Part shown: piece by piece, positions 52,015 through 64,000 of the stretch | How positions within the stretch are numbered: position 1 is the stretch's first letter | Layout of the letters: each line of letters starts with the position of its first letter | NCBI GenBank assembly: GCA_018697195.1 | Contig: JAGMWU010000070.1 | Coordinates: 98,072 to 162,071 of the forward strand | Source of the DNA: Certhia americana | Lineage: Eukaryota > Chordata > Aves > Passeriformes > Certhiidae | Length of the DNA stretch: 64,000 bases | Reading direction: 5' to 3' | Notes under the pieces: model-generated | The model's input: only the letters and a program-made list of their open reading frames with translations | Told to the model about the DNA's origin: nothing | The model's database searches: none | Translations under genes and position numbers: made by a program

Positions 52015-55000
52015 CTGCAGAAACAAAAACCCAGACAATGCTGTTAGTGTCAGTACAACATGCTAAAAGCATCTGCATTTGGCTAATTCGGTCAGAAATT
52101 ATATATGGACATCCTCAATTTTTGTGAATTGCCAAATCTTCCTACAAATCTAAAGAAACTTTCAAATGGGCACAGAGGGAGTGTGGCTGCAATAAACCTG
52201 TCTGCATGCCAAGGCCTTTGGCTAGAGATGATCTCTGTGGATCAACATTTAATGCTGCAAACTGGTGGAAAGTTATTTCATACATTCATCAACTGTTTGG
52301 GTGTAGGATAAAAAATACCCCAGCATCAGAAATCCAGAAAATGCATTTTTGGTTTACCTGGCAATGTGAGGCAATTTGAACTCCTGCACTAAATATGATC
52401 TGCGTGAGAGTGGATAAATGTGAGGGGGATGTGGGGCAGCGAGGTCTCTGCTACAATTCAGTGTACTGCAGAGGACTGCAATGGATGCTATCAGATTTGC
52501 AGACTGCAGCAAGGCTTTTATTAAGGACAGAAAGGTCCTTATCATTCTCCATATTTATGAGAGGGCATAAAAGGTTGAAGGGGAAAATGGCTAGCAATAC
52601 CCTTTGACCAACAAAGCTCAGCATATGCTGATGTGCTGCAGCATGACTTGCTAAATAAGGAGATAATTAAGAAATCCTCTGTTGATCAAAAATTGCTCCA
52701 GAACGTAGCTTTTTAATTGTCAGGGGACCAGCACTGTAATTTTCAACTACAGCCAATGAGTGCAAGCTCAGGTCCCTTAAAATTAAGTCCTGAGGACACA
52801 CCAAGGTTATTTCTCAGGATACTAAAACCATTATTTTGTAGGTGATAGTGTGGTGAGTGCCTCAGTTCAGGCACTGGAATTCAAAGACAGAACCTATATT
52901 CAAAACCATAATGGACTACATTCATTCCTGATGTGTCTAGCACAGTGCCAATCACACAAATAATAAATGACAGTAATGGTTTAATTCTCTTCAAATTATT
53001 GGAGGCAGATCAGAAATGAATTTGACCTCATTACTTGAAAGAGAAAAAGAAAGTGTTGAATGATCTGAATTATTTAAAGCCAACTCTGTCTTTCCTCTTG
53101 AGGTTTGGCGTATGCTTTTCCCTGGATCAATAGGTTTTATTCAAACAAAAATGGAGCAATTACAACTTACAGTATTGCTCTATCACCACACTTCCCAGGT
53201 CCAGCATCACTCAAGCCTGAGATGCTCTTGGATGATGCACACACGAGTATTCTTTATGGTCTGAGTTACACAAAAGGGAGGAGGCTGCTGTTTGCAGCCA
53301 CACTTAAACATCTGTGCTAGCAATTTCCTTCCTATTTAACTCCCTGTTCTCTGTCATGCTCAGGTTCTGCTGAGTTTAGCACAAAGTGGTTTGACAAGAA
53401 GCCTATTATGCATGGTTCTAGTCTTTTCTGATTAGTTCCATTTTGGCCTCAGTCCCAGGGATGTCAAAGCAACTCTAAAGTCAACCACGCAGTAACAGTC
53501 AATGAAAGAGGATAGAGAACACCACACTCTGATCAGATCCTTGCCTGAGCTTGCCTTTCTTGAGTATGAAGGGTGCTGACACCAGAAGATTTGTCTTTTC
53601 TTCTGTTGGGGGCTTTTTTATAGCAGGGAACTGCTGGACTTTTGTTCTGTTTTTCAATTTGAGAGGGGCAGGTTACTAACATCTACAATCTTGTAGGCAA
53701 TGTGAGGAGGAGAACTCTTACCCCAGTCCCAGACAAAACACAGATAAAGTGAAATTGAATCAAAGCACTGAGAAAGTCTGACAAGAGTTGGATAGGAGTG
53801 AGAAAAGAGGAAAATGACCACTCACTCACAGTACACAGATTTTTGGGTTTCAAAGGAGAGATTTCCAACTCTTGACTAGAAAAGAAAAATCTGTGTTCTG
53901 TTTGCAATGGGACATCAGATCTTAAATGGGTGGTGGTAGCAGGAGAAACTCATTAGTTAGAAATTTATCATTTATTCACTTCATAGGCACAGACCAGAAC
54001 TCTTCATGTCAATATAAGAGAAATTAGGAGAGTGGCATTTTCAAGGGTTATTATCCAGAAGCTCTGGCACCTTATGGCTATTCCCAAACAGTTCTTTCTT
54101 TGCTATGACTCTTTAGGTAGGGCTGCAGTGCTGTTCCCAGAGGAGCAGAAGGAGGAAGGAGGAAATGGGATGAGAAAAATGTACTCTGGAGGTAGAACTA
54201 TTGCCACAGTTGACCTGTCAGGAGCTGGGGTTTTTTTAACTGTGAAAAAAATCAATATCTGTGACTTCTTGTTGAAGTCATTACAGGAAGAACAAGAGCA
54301 CGAAGCACTTTGGCAGCAGTTTGCCTTTGTGCAGACCTATTTTCACCCAGTTTTACCATGTGCTTGCTGCTTGACTGGGTATTTTCAGAGCTCAGCTAGA
54401 GTCACATTTGTCCCACACTTGTGTTACCTCAGGTCAGTGTCCTGCAACTGACAAAAATCAGTGAAATTTCTATTTTGTCAGCATAACTGGCTTCTCCTTT
54501 TGCTCTGCTACAGGCTGTAATTCTTTCAGTTTCTCTGGCCATAAGAGAAAAGTTGTTTCAACACATCTCTAAATGAGACTGGGCTAGAAAAGCAGTAAAG
54601 CATGAGCAGCACCAGGAGTCGAGCACAGCAGAAGAAGCAAACCTAGTCAGTAATGTCTCTCCCAGCTCAGAGGCAGCAGTGTTGCTTCTTGGAAATCCAT
54701 GATGAACTCACAGTCCATGAGCTTGGGTTGGTTTGTATCTCTGGTTAAGAAGAGCCCACCTTCACCAGACCTCTCCCTGAAACCTGCCACGGGACAAGCG
54801 TGCCCCACAGCACAGCCACTGGGCCAGGACACCATCTCAGAGCAGAGCTGAGCCCTCAGGCAGGTCCAGGGTCTCATGGGCTCCTCTGCAAAGTCCCATC
54901 ACAGTCTTGCCTGGGAGATGTGCAGGGAGTCCTAAAGCACCAGCAGAGGACAAGGTACAGCTGAGCAGGCAGTGTGAGCACAGAGAAGGAGCCCCAAGAG

Positions 55001-58000
55001 GAATCCAGGCTCTGAAGGGGTCAGGATACTTCCCAGCTGTAAATCCCCACATTCTCACTATGTCACACAATGCTGATGAAGACAATATTGTTCCTTTTAC
55101 CTCCCCAGCTCATTACAAGGCTCTATTTATCACATTCCAGCACATTCTACTAGGCTGGAGGTAATTTTAGCTTGCCACTTCCCTCAGATTTTTGGGTGTC
55201 ACGTAGCAAGTCCAGCAGTCCTGTCAGTAGGTGAAAGAAATCCCATGATCCAGCACAGAAATAATCAACCATTCCTCTTTTTTTTCCCCATCAGCTGCTT
55301 TTTCTGATTCAGTTAAAACACACATCATCATCATAGTGTGAGACGAGTTCAAATCTATCCAGGTGCTTGCAGAAGTGGCTGTCACTGCACCAGCTGAACA
55401 CCTCATACCCCCAGTTTGCTCCTGCTGCTTCTTCCAGGCACCAGGCTCATGTTCTGCCAACCACATAACCACAGGCATTAATGGGACTGGTCCTAAACAG
55501 CCAAGCCCACTGGGAAGGCTGCTAATGTGAATGTTTTATGTGAAAAAGAACCATCTGAGGAGCGAGAAAGCTCCTGTAAATTATCACACAGTTGTTTTCA
55601 AATGGGTTAACTGAAGAATCATATAATTGGTTTGTGGAGAATAAATTTAGTCAAAATGTATTGTTACAAACTTTTTCCTCAGCTCTCTTTTTTACCTAGT
55701 ACAGTAAGAATTTCTCCCTGGGGGAGGAGAAATTTCTAATTTAAAAAATATTGTCCTGATCTCATATTCACTGGATCAATGCAAACACTATCTTTCACTT
55801 CAGTGCCTGCTAGAACAAAACCTGCTTGAGGTAGAGAAATCAAATATTTACAAACAGTTACCAGATGCTGAGGCTCCTAAAAACATCCTGCTTCATTCTG
55901 ATTTCCACACAAATGCATAACAGAATGACATAAGGTATATTTAGCAAATGTATCTGCTTTGAAGCAGTAATAAAAGCCTTTTAGAACCTCTGACCACATA
56001 AGGGTCTGCTTATTTTCCAGTGAGACAATGCTGACAGGTATGAGGAAACAGAGGCTTCTATTCCTGCTTTCCTTCTGTAAATGTTTAGAATTAACTTGAT
56101 GTGGAGAACAAACTATTTAAATATGTGTTTATCCTTCAAGAGATCAAAAAGGAAACTGGAAAATGTGTAATTCAAAAGCCCAGAGTCTGGGAATGTTCAC
56201 TTTCATTCCTAACTCTGAGAAAACTGAGGAGAAGGGAACAGACAAGTGCTTTCTAAAGTACATTTAATGAGTTCCAAGAGAAGGAAAACACCTCTCTTGG
56301 AAGAGAGGATGATCTTGGATGCAGATTTCTGCTGGCTCAGCAGAAGCCTCAAACCAAGCACCTGAGTGTCCTGAAGCACAGAGCACTGTCCCTGCCCAGC
56401 CAAGCAGTTCTGACACTGCCACTAAAAAAAAGAACAAACATTTATAGTTACCCTTTTCAATGTCAGCAGGGCTGGAGAATTTCTTAAAGGCTTAAGTTCT
56501 GCAACTGAGATTGTAAGACATTCCACCATTAATACCTTTAAATCCTCTGAGGGAAATCTCCTGGACAGACTGCTCCAAACAATGCTGTGGGGTTACAAGG
56601 TTTACACACTTCAAAACAAGCTTGCATTTAAAGCAGTATCAAAATGTGTCAAGTGCTTGCTTCCATTTTTCCACGTGTTTAGCAAGCTGGTTTTGAAGTG
56701 AAAAATAGAGAGAAAGAAACAGTAGCAGAGAAAACAGCTGTAAAACTCCAGTGGATCTCCTGGGTCTTACCACCATCAGGTTTTTTCACTTTCTTTAGAA
56801 ATGTCCATAGAGCAACATGCTCTATTTCTGACCATCACATGAAACATCATTTTTTTTCATCCATGTGTGTCACCATACAAAAAGGGGCACAGGAAAATGT
56901 ATAATATAGAAGAGTTTCTATTTAGTTCTATCAAGTATCCTGACTGCCCACTCCTCATTAGGAATGTGCCAGGCTGCCTTCTGGGACAGAAAACTCCTGT
57001 TAAAACATTTTGGTTTGATTGTCATTTTCTGCATTGATAGGAAAAGGCAGCCACGAGAGACAAGACACAAGAACTGAGCTTAACTGCACAGGATGTAAGA
57101 ACAAAACAAGAAAGATGAAAAGAAAAACCAAGGATCAGACACTACCCAGACATCATTCAGCATCTTCACAGGAATATGAGGAAACAGAGTCCAGACTAAA
57201 GGACTGAAACCCTTCCTGAAAATGACAGATCATCACTGCAGTAGTGCCCAGTAACAAAATCACAACTTCACACACAACCTCTTCAGTGGGTGCACCCCTC
57301 TTTTGAAATACAGGAGTCCAGGCTGCCCACAACCCACACAGCACCAGAAATGAAGCCACAGTATTTTTTTTATCCCTTTGTTTTGCCTGCACTGCCTGCC
57401 TGGTCCCTCTGCAGTAGTTATCTGATGAGAGAGCAATATCCATTAGCCCTGCACTGCTACCCTTATCACCAGCCTCCTGACAGCAATAACCCTGCCCAAG
57501 ATTTTCTGTGCAGCTGCATTGGTACGTTTCTTCTTTTACAAAACACCCTTGGTCTGAGTCACAAATCCATAAAGACTGTGCAGGTGAGCTGGTGAGCACA
57601 GAAGCAGTGACTATCTTGCAGAAACAAGCTTCCATTCCACCATCACAACACTGGCAGTAAAAAAGGAATAGGTACACAGGAGTCAGAATTTCACCAGGTA
57701 CTAAAAAAAGCCCCTACCTTACCTTCTTGCACTTGTTTGCACTTCTCCTGAATCCTTCTAATGACCCAATAAAGTCAGTCACAACTTAGTATAATAATTA
57801 GCACCTTTGACCTTACCAGAAAATATGAGGAGTAAGACATACTGCCCCAAATATTGCTGAGATTCATCCCAAATAATTTGGAAATATTTTTCCTCTCACT
57901 GTATAAGCAACACTTTCAAAATTTTAGCCACTGTAAAATCCTAGGTATGATTATCTGTGCATAGCAAACCCATTCACCTGGTCCCAGCCTCAGCAATGAA

Positions 58001-60175
58001 CAACCATTTCCAAAAACTGTGTGGAAGAAGAAGAAAGGACCTATTCACATGCTCCAAAAGTCACACACAGATCAAAGTCTGACTTTGTAAATCAGTGCAA
58101 GGACAACACTGCCCTGCTATGCCTCACAAGTGAAGGCACAGGCTCTTAAAGGCTGATTCAAAGTTCACTTCAACTAAAAAGAGAAACACAGTTCTCTGAA
58201 AACCTAATAATACAAAGATCATTATTCTTAAAATGTAGAATCCAGTGTTGCTAAGCAATTGATGGCATCTTCAGTGCAAATGCTGAGCTTGAAACAGGAG
58301 AAAGATGTGATTTTTAGTATGTAATTAGCTAGGAACTAGTAATTAGTGAATGCCATTACATTCAGCCATTTCCTGATGTGCACGTGGCCTTGATACAGCT
58401 TCACAGAATGTCCTATCACAGGACAGGTGAAGAAACAGAAAGCAAAGAACTTGTGATGAGTAAAACTTGTCAGAACTTCACCTCCGTTGAAATCATACAG
58501 AACAAGTTGAATACTGGATTCCCCTTTTAGATGACAACTCCCACAGGCATTCATTAGTTTGTTCTATACATTTTTCAGCTTTTGGACTCCAAGTTTGGGC
58601 TGGCTTTGCTGCCACTGTTATCTGTGCTGGCAATCAAAACTTGCTAATTCCTGGCATTCAATGGAGTGAGTCTCAAAATGTGATAGGAATCTCTTTGTTA
58701 AACTGATTTCCTACTCATCTTGCGTCCAAAGTGAAGCCATTTTCAGTCAGTGCTTTTCCTCCTGCACAGCCCCCACCCCAAAAATCAGCTAGCAAGTGTG
58801 TACTTCACTCTTTGATTCCTCATCATACATGCTTATGGAGCATGTCTCATATTCCCTTCTATATCAAATACATTCCGGGCACTTTATTACACTCAAAAAA
58901 CCGTTAAGATGCAAAAACTGCAGAGAAAGAGAAAAAGTACCTCCCCTGTACCCTGCCACTGTGATTTACAGAAAAACAGTGCATTAATTTTAAATGGATT
59001 AATGTTGAATCATTACTCTCTAAAAGCATTTTTATGGAAGACTTGCTGGCCCTTAAGATATGGGCATCTTTGCTCAATTAAAAACAGATGCCAAAGATGC
59101 TTACATCTTCATATGTGAAAAAGGAGAAAGAAAGAAATAAATTAGTTCAAGACTGTAGCAAGAATATGCAAGGCAGGCTCCTTTCTCTCCCACCAGTTAT
59201 TTCCCTGCTTTCCCCCATCTGGGGCATAGCAGACATGAATGCACAATCTTACACCTGCCACAATTATGGCATACAAACAACACACGGTAATGGCAATTTT
59301 CCTTTTGTGCACCAGAATTAGTCCCTCCTGTGTTCTAAGTGCTTCTGAGTTCAGTCCCAACATGTGCAAAAAGGAAACTGCACAGATCATGCAAACCACA
59401 CACACCAACTGCAGGCTTCCTGCACGCCAGCATAAAGCAACTATTAATTCTTCACTGTGGGAAAGCATTGCAAAGGTTAATACACAGCTGGTCAAAACAT
59501 AGGTATGAAACAATTTTCAATAGCAACCCAGCAGGTTCAAAGTTGTCACTCTGTAACTTAATGATGGTGACTTGCTGTAATTATCTGCAAAGATGTCACT
59601 GGGTTGTGGCAGGCCAGAAAGCATAAAATGCAGCAGTGGGTAAAACAAACATTATCAGAGGAGGGGTTGCAGTTTTCAGACAACTGAAATGCGCTACCAT
59701 TAGCAAGATCCTTGCAATAATATGCTTTGCTAAATTCAACAGATTTACTCAGGTACGAAGACAGCAAAGCAGCAAACATCCATAACTGCCATAAAGTAAC
59801 CTTTGGATTTCAAGGCTAATCACTGATTATTTTTTCTCCTGCAATATGAGTTTTCCCATCCAAACTGGAAGATTAGATTCACTGTGCAGCAGCAGGCAAT
59901 TTTAGACAGGGAAGGATGCAATACTTGGTACAGCGTGTGCTGTAAAAATGAGGTGACTCTCAAACAACAGACGCATATACTGAACTTACCAAGTGCACCC
60001 TGAAAGTCTCAGTATTTACCTAGAAACAAAATTTATGGTAGAGATTAGATTTGTTATAACCAGGTTCATAGCTGAATGTCAGCAATAAGGGAATATGCTT
60101 CATCCAGTTGGAACCTCTGCCTGAGTGCAGCTTTGCTCAGAGCACTGTGCAGACCATTTACCAAGGCAGCCTCAC
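52015..60175 (-). other. PCDHA: Intron between PCDHAC2 and constant exon 1
   Basis: This 8.2-kb intron separates the variable exon from the first constant exon. I recognise no CR1 or LTR copies in it, in contrast to the large last intron. The only sizeable open frame is 57153-57677 (minus strand, 174 codons); it has no recognisable domain and is treated as chance. Other introns spliced to constant exon 1 from upstream alpha exons would also span this DNA. Confidence 0.85.
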
Positions 60176-62692
60176 CTCATTAGGAGTAATGGAGTCATTT
60201 CTAAGTATGATCAGGTTTTGTGCACTCTGCCCACTTTGTCCTGTCAGATGCCTCTCAGTCACCACTGCAGAGGGACCAGTAGTTCCTGTTGGGCCACAGG
60301 TATTGTAAAACATGAAAGTGTCACTTCCTGATCCTGCAGTCAGGCAGGCCTTATAGCAGTAGGTCTTAGTGAGGGACCCATTGCCCCTCACTTCAATGAA
60401 ATGGGGCTGTACTTTTAAACCTTGGGGCAATCTAGCATCAATGTTGTTGTTGGCCTGCTTGTACAATTCAGCAGGGCTCCGTTCTCGGACCGTACAGCAC
60501 CCTGCACAGCAGGAGCTCCCATACAGACTGTATCTGTAGCACTTGATAATAGAAAGCCCAATGATTGTGAAAAGGAAAACGAAGGAGATGGCGCTCAAAG
60601 CGATAATGAGATAAAGAGTGACCTCTGAGTAATTGCTTGGGCTTTTAAAGTGTCTTCTTCTATCAGGGATGATTTTGGAAACTCTGTCCACCACAGCAAT
60701 GGTGATGGCTACTGATGAGGACATCGACGGCTCTCCATTGTCTCTCACCTCCACCGTCAGGTTGAAAGTAGTTGTGCTGTCCTCCCCCAGCTTGCGAGTA
60801 GTCCTGATCTCCCCAGTATGGAGCTCTATCCTGAACAGACCCGGATCTGAGGTTTGCACCAGGTAGAAGAACAACCAGGCATTTTGTCCTGAGTCCCCAT
60901 CAATGGCTATAATTTTGGTTACCAAATATCCAGCATATGCCGAGCGTGGGATCATCTCCAGGGCTGCTGAAGTGTTGGTTGAGGTAGGATACAGAATCTG
61001 TGGAGCATGGTCATTCTCATCCACCACGTAGATGTAGACAGTGACAGTGGTGCTCAGTGGTGGGATCCCAGCATCCTGAGCCTGGACAATCACATGGAAC
61101 TCCCTCAGTGTCTCATAGTCAAAGGACCTGACAGCATACATGTTGCCACTGTCGGATTTAATGGAGACAAAGGAAGCAACCGGTAGCCCTTCAATCTCTC
61201 CATCTAGCAGAGAATAGGACACATAGGCATTTTTGGCGACATCTGGGTCAGTGGCTTTAATAGTGCACAGGAAGGCTCCAAGGGGGTTGTTCTCAGGGAT
61301 GTAAACTGAGTACACAGGCTCCTCGAAGCGTGGGGGATTGTCATTGATGTCGGAGATCTCCACATGGATCACCTTCTGGGAGGACAGAGGGGGGCTCCCA
61401 GAATCAGTAGCAGTAACTGTGATGTTGTAGGCTGCTGCTTTCTCGTGGTCCAGTTTGCCCTGGGTGACCAAGGTGTAGGAGTTCTTGAAGGAGTTGAGAG
61501 TGAAGGGGAGGCCGGGGGGAATGCGCAGGCTCACCTGCTTGTTCAGCCCTGAGTCCTGGTCAGTGACACTCATCAGGGCCACCACAGTGCCTGACCTTGC
61601 ATCCTCTGGTACTGGGCTGTACAGGGAGGTTAGCTCCACTTCAGGAGCATTATCATTGGCATCCACAATGTTGACCAGCACCTTGCAGTGCCCGGCCATA
61701 GAGACAGGGCCCTGATCGGTGGCTTGCACATAGATCTCATAGGAGGATGCCTCCTCATAGTCCAAAGTGCCATTAACCCGCACCTCCCCTGAACGTGGGT
61801 CCACGCTAAAGAGCCGTCTCACCTTCTGGGGGGTGTAGCTGCCGAAGGAGTAGATCACATCCCCATTAGAGCCCTCATCTGGGTCTGAGGCATTGAGTTT
61901 GACCACTAGTGTGCCAGGCAGGGAGTTCTCCAGAAGGCTGACGGTGTAGGTGGAGCGGTCAAAGGCAGGTGGGTTGTCATTGGTATCCACAACTCGCACG
62001 GAGATCTGGGCTGTACCAGATTTGGGGGGATCCCCACCATCCACAGCAGTCAGCACCAGCTGCTGCAGGGCACTCTGCTCCCGGTCCAGGGGCTGCTGCA
62101 GCACCAGTTCCAGGAGTTTGCTGCCACTCTGGAAGCCTTTAAGGTCCAGAGCAAAGTGGCGACTGGGGCTGAGCAGGTAGTTCTGCACGGAGTTGGTGCC
62201 CACATCAGGGTCCTGGGCACTCTCAATGTGGAAACGGGCCCCGGGCACGGCAGACTCACTGATCTCCAGCCGGTAATCCTGGCGGGGGAACCGCGGCGCG
62301 TTGTCATTGATGTCCAGCACCTCGACCTCCACGTTGTGCACCTCAATGGGCTGCTCGATGACCAGCTCCAGGCTGAGGAAGCAGGAGGGGCTCAGCTCGC
62401 AGAGCGCCTCGCGGTCCATGCGCTCCCGCACCAGCAGCGCCCCGCGGCCCAGCTCCAACTCCAGGTACTGCCGGCCGCTGCCCGAGGTGATCCGCGCTCC
62501 CCTCGCCGCCAGCCGCCTCGGATCCACGCCCAGGTCGCTCGCCACGCTGCCCACGAAGGCGCCGTGCGGCAGCTCCTCCCGTACCGAGTAGCGGAGCGGC
62601 CCGCCCGCCGCCCGCCCGGCGCACAGCCCCAGCAGCAGCAGCGGGCCCAGCACCGCCGCCCCGCCGCGGCTCCGCCGAGCGGCCGCCGCCAT
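60176..62692 (-). CDS. PCDHAC2: Protocadherin alpha C2, variable (first) exon
   Basis: This exon encodes residues 1-839 of a clustered protocadherin, a neuronal adhesion protein used for homophilic recognition between neurites. A signal peptide covers about residues 1-30. Six cadherin repeats follow, with calcium-binding linkers DINDNAPRF (128-136), DTNDNPPAF (236-244), DANDNAPEV (344-352), DINDNPPRF (448-456) and DENDHAPQI (558-566). EC1 has the protocadherin CX5C pair (C98, C104) and no RGD. N-glycosylation sequons lie at N267, N307, N423, N573, N644 and N687. The membrane segment is about 692-717, and the cytoplasmic part begins with a cysteine cluster (728-733). The tail, including VQPHFIEVRGNGSLTKTYCY and GSDTFMFYNT, is what I recall of mammalian PCDHAC2, distinguishing it from PCDHAC1 and alpha 1-13. 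The start ATG has G at -3 and +4, and an in-frame stop lies upstream at 62762-62764. The exon ends in phase 0 at GAG followed by GTGAGG; unspliced, the frame stops at 60158. Confidence 0.95.
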
Positions 62693-63480
62693 GGCCGGGG
62701 CGGGGGATGGCTACGGGAGCAGCCGGAGCCCGGAGCCGCCGAGCCCGGCCCCGGCCCGGCCTCACTCCCCGCCGCCGCCCGGCCGCCTCATGCAAGCGGC
62801 GAGCAGCAGCCGCCGGCCGCCTCCGGCCCCGCCGCCTCCCGCTCCATGCTCCCGGCTGCGCCAAGCGGCGGCTCCGACCTCTCTCCCTCCGGCGGCTCTC
62901 AGGAGGATGAGGAGGAGGAGGAAGGAGGAGGGACCGGCACTTGCCGGATCCGCTTTCTCCTGCTCCAGCTGCTGCGCGGGAGGAGGCGGGGGTGGCCGCT
63001 AAGCCGCGGCTGGCGCCGGTTCAGCACCTGGGCCGGGAACAGCGGCACGGCGGGCACCGCCCCCGCGCCCCGCCCGGCCCCGCGCCCACGTGTTGCGGGC
63101 CCGCCGAGCTCCGGGCCCCGCGGCGCCGGTGGCCGCCCAGCCTGCAGGGGCGCGGCTCCCGTGCCGTCCCCGCCGCTCCTCGTCTCCGCCCTGGCTTCGC
63201 TGCTGAAGCTCTGGGGGCGCGGGGAGCTGACAGCTGCATTCGCTTGTGGACCTGCTGCCGCGGCGCTGAAGTACGTCCGCTTGAGAGGGTTAAATCAGCG
63301 CAGAGCGCCGAAGAAAACGGGCTTCCAGCCAGGTCTGGTGCCGTTTGTGTGTTGCTGCAGTGGGTTTGACGACCTCCTTCTTGGAGACCTGCCCCTCTGC
63401 TCCCTCGGAGATTCCTCCTCGCTGCAGCACCATCCCCTTGCCCAACCTCTCCGGGCACCCCTGCGCCGCTCCCTCCCACC
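62693..63480 (-). promoter_or_regulatory. PCDHAC2: CpG-rich promoter and 5' UTR region of PCDHAC2
   Basis: Composition changes sharply to very GC- and CpG-rich sequence that continues into the 5' end of the exon (to about 62280). Such CpG islands are typical of protocadherin variable-exon promoters. No convincing TATA box is seen and the transcription start is unknown. In mammals the alpha C2 promoter lacks the CTCF-binding conserved sequence element of the other alpha exons; I did not see a clear one here. An in-frame stop at 62762-62764 bounds the reading frame upstream. A GGA-repeat tract (62902-62932, plus strand) lies inside it. Confidence 0.7.
62902..62932 (+). repeat. GGA-repeat tract in the PCDHAC2 5' flank
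   Basis: An imperfect (GGA)n run with several AGGAGG units lies 210-240 bp upstream of the ATG. On the gene's coding strand it is a CT-rich tract. It could form a G-quadruplex-like structure in DNA; this is inference from the base pattern. Confidence 0.6.
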
Positions 63481-64000
63481 TCCGCTCGGCTGAGAGAATT
63501 CTGCAAGTCACACCCAGGAATTACGAGCATTTTAGGTGAGCCTCAGTTTCTCATCCAATGCAATACAGAGGCTCAAGGTGATCAGGTGCAGCTGCAGTGA
63601 AGGTGGAACACGATCTGTTTTCCAGTTACGGTTTTTTCCTCCTCTCCCCTTGTGACAGAGGACTGACAAAAAACAGTCACGAAATTGAACAAACTCAGCA
63701 GTGGGGGTGGAGATGCTGCACCTGCAGCGAGTTTTACCCCAATGTCAAAAGTCCCAGCAAAGACAAGAAACTTCTATTCATACACCACCTATCTCTCACT
63801 AAGGCGAGAGATTTAATGAGACAAACCACGGGCTAGCTATGCAGCTATGTTGCACCTACTACCCAATGCAGAAACTCTCTCTACAAGTGTTTCTTTCCTT
63901 GTCGGTTTTTTCCTCCCCGTTTCTTTCCCCATAAAATCTTTTGGAACATCCAAAAAATCCTCTCTAGATTGGGCTGGTCTATCAAGGGGAGGGTTGACCC
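63481..64000. other. Sequence upstream of PCDHAC2, nothing identified
   Basis: GC content falls back to background here. I see no exon, repeat or clear motif. In mammals the next alpha exon upstream is alpha C1; if present it must lie beyond the window edge. Confidence 0.6.

Noticed and set aside
62156..63493. Plus-strand open frame of 445 codons over the PCDHAC2 5' end
   Set aside because: It is antisense to the cadherin exon and CpG island; GC-rich sequence suppresses stops. The protein is low-complexity Pro/Ala/Arg with no domain.
1..64000. CRISPR arrays, operons or prokaryotic-type systems
   Set aside because: The DNA is plainly vertebrate, with introns, CR1 LINEs and LTRs; no regularly spaced repeats of CRISPR type were seen.

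Overview
The window is vertebrate genomic DNA, almost certainly from a songbird. It holds the 3' part of the clustered protocadherin-alpha (PCDHA) locus, transcribed on the minus strand. The bird assignment rests on many avian-type CR1 LINE 3' ends. The passerine assignment rests mainly on one SINE at 49521-49660 whose head looks like tRNA-Ile and whose tail looks like CR1, as in TguSINE1, plus LTRs of passerine style. No other protein-coding gene is supported.

Layout, in gene order (high to low coordinates). A short AT-rich stretch (63.5-64 kb) precedes a GC/CpG-rich promoter and 5' UTR region (about 62.69-63.48 kb). One 2.5-kb variable exon (60176-62692) encodes the signal peptide, six cadherin repeats, membrane segment and proximal cytoplasmic domain of the C-type isoform PCDHAC2. 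An 8.2-kb intron leads to alpha constant exon 1 (51956-52014, 59 bp), a 2.1-kb intron to constant exon 2 (49767-49855, 89 bp), and a 37.5-kb intron to constant exon 3 (11916-12226 coding). A probable 1.8-kb 3' UTR follows, with an AATAAA at 10085-10090. Reading phases match at all three junctions and the exons join into an open frame of 991 residues. The same constant exons would serve every other alpha variable exon, which must lie beyond the right edge.

The big last intron is the repeat-rich part. It holds at least ten CR1 fragments, two near-identical LTR-like elements 3.45 kb apart (one inserted into a CR1), an AT-rich LTR-like block with an internal tandem duplication, and two further LTR candidates. 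Non-repetitive AT-rich, TAAT-rich stretches at 21.0-21.5 kb and 21.84-22.65 kb are the best places to look for the equivalent of the intronic enhancer HS7 of mammals. The leftmost 10 kb is intergenic, downstream of PCDHA, with two CR1 copies and no gene.

I found no sign of a new multi-gene system. The points most worth a second look are the intact alpha constant region in this bird, the nested LTR/CR1 history, the candidate regulatory islands and several structured repeats.
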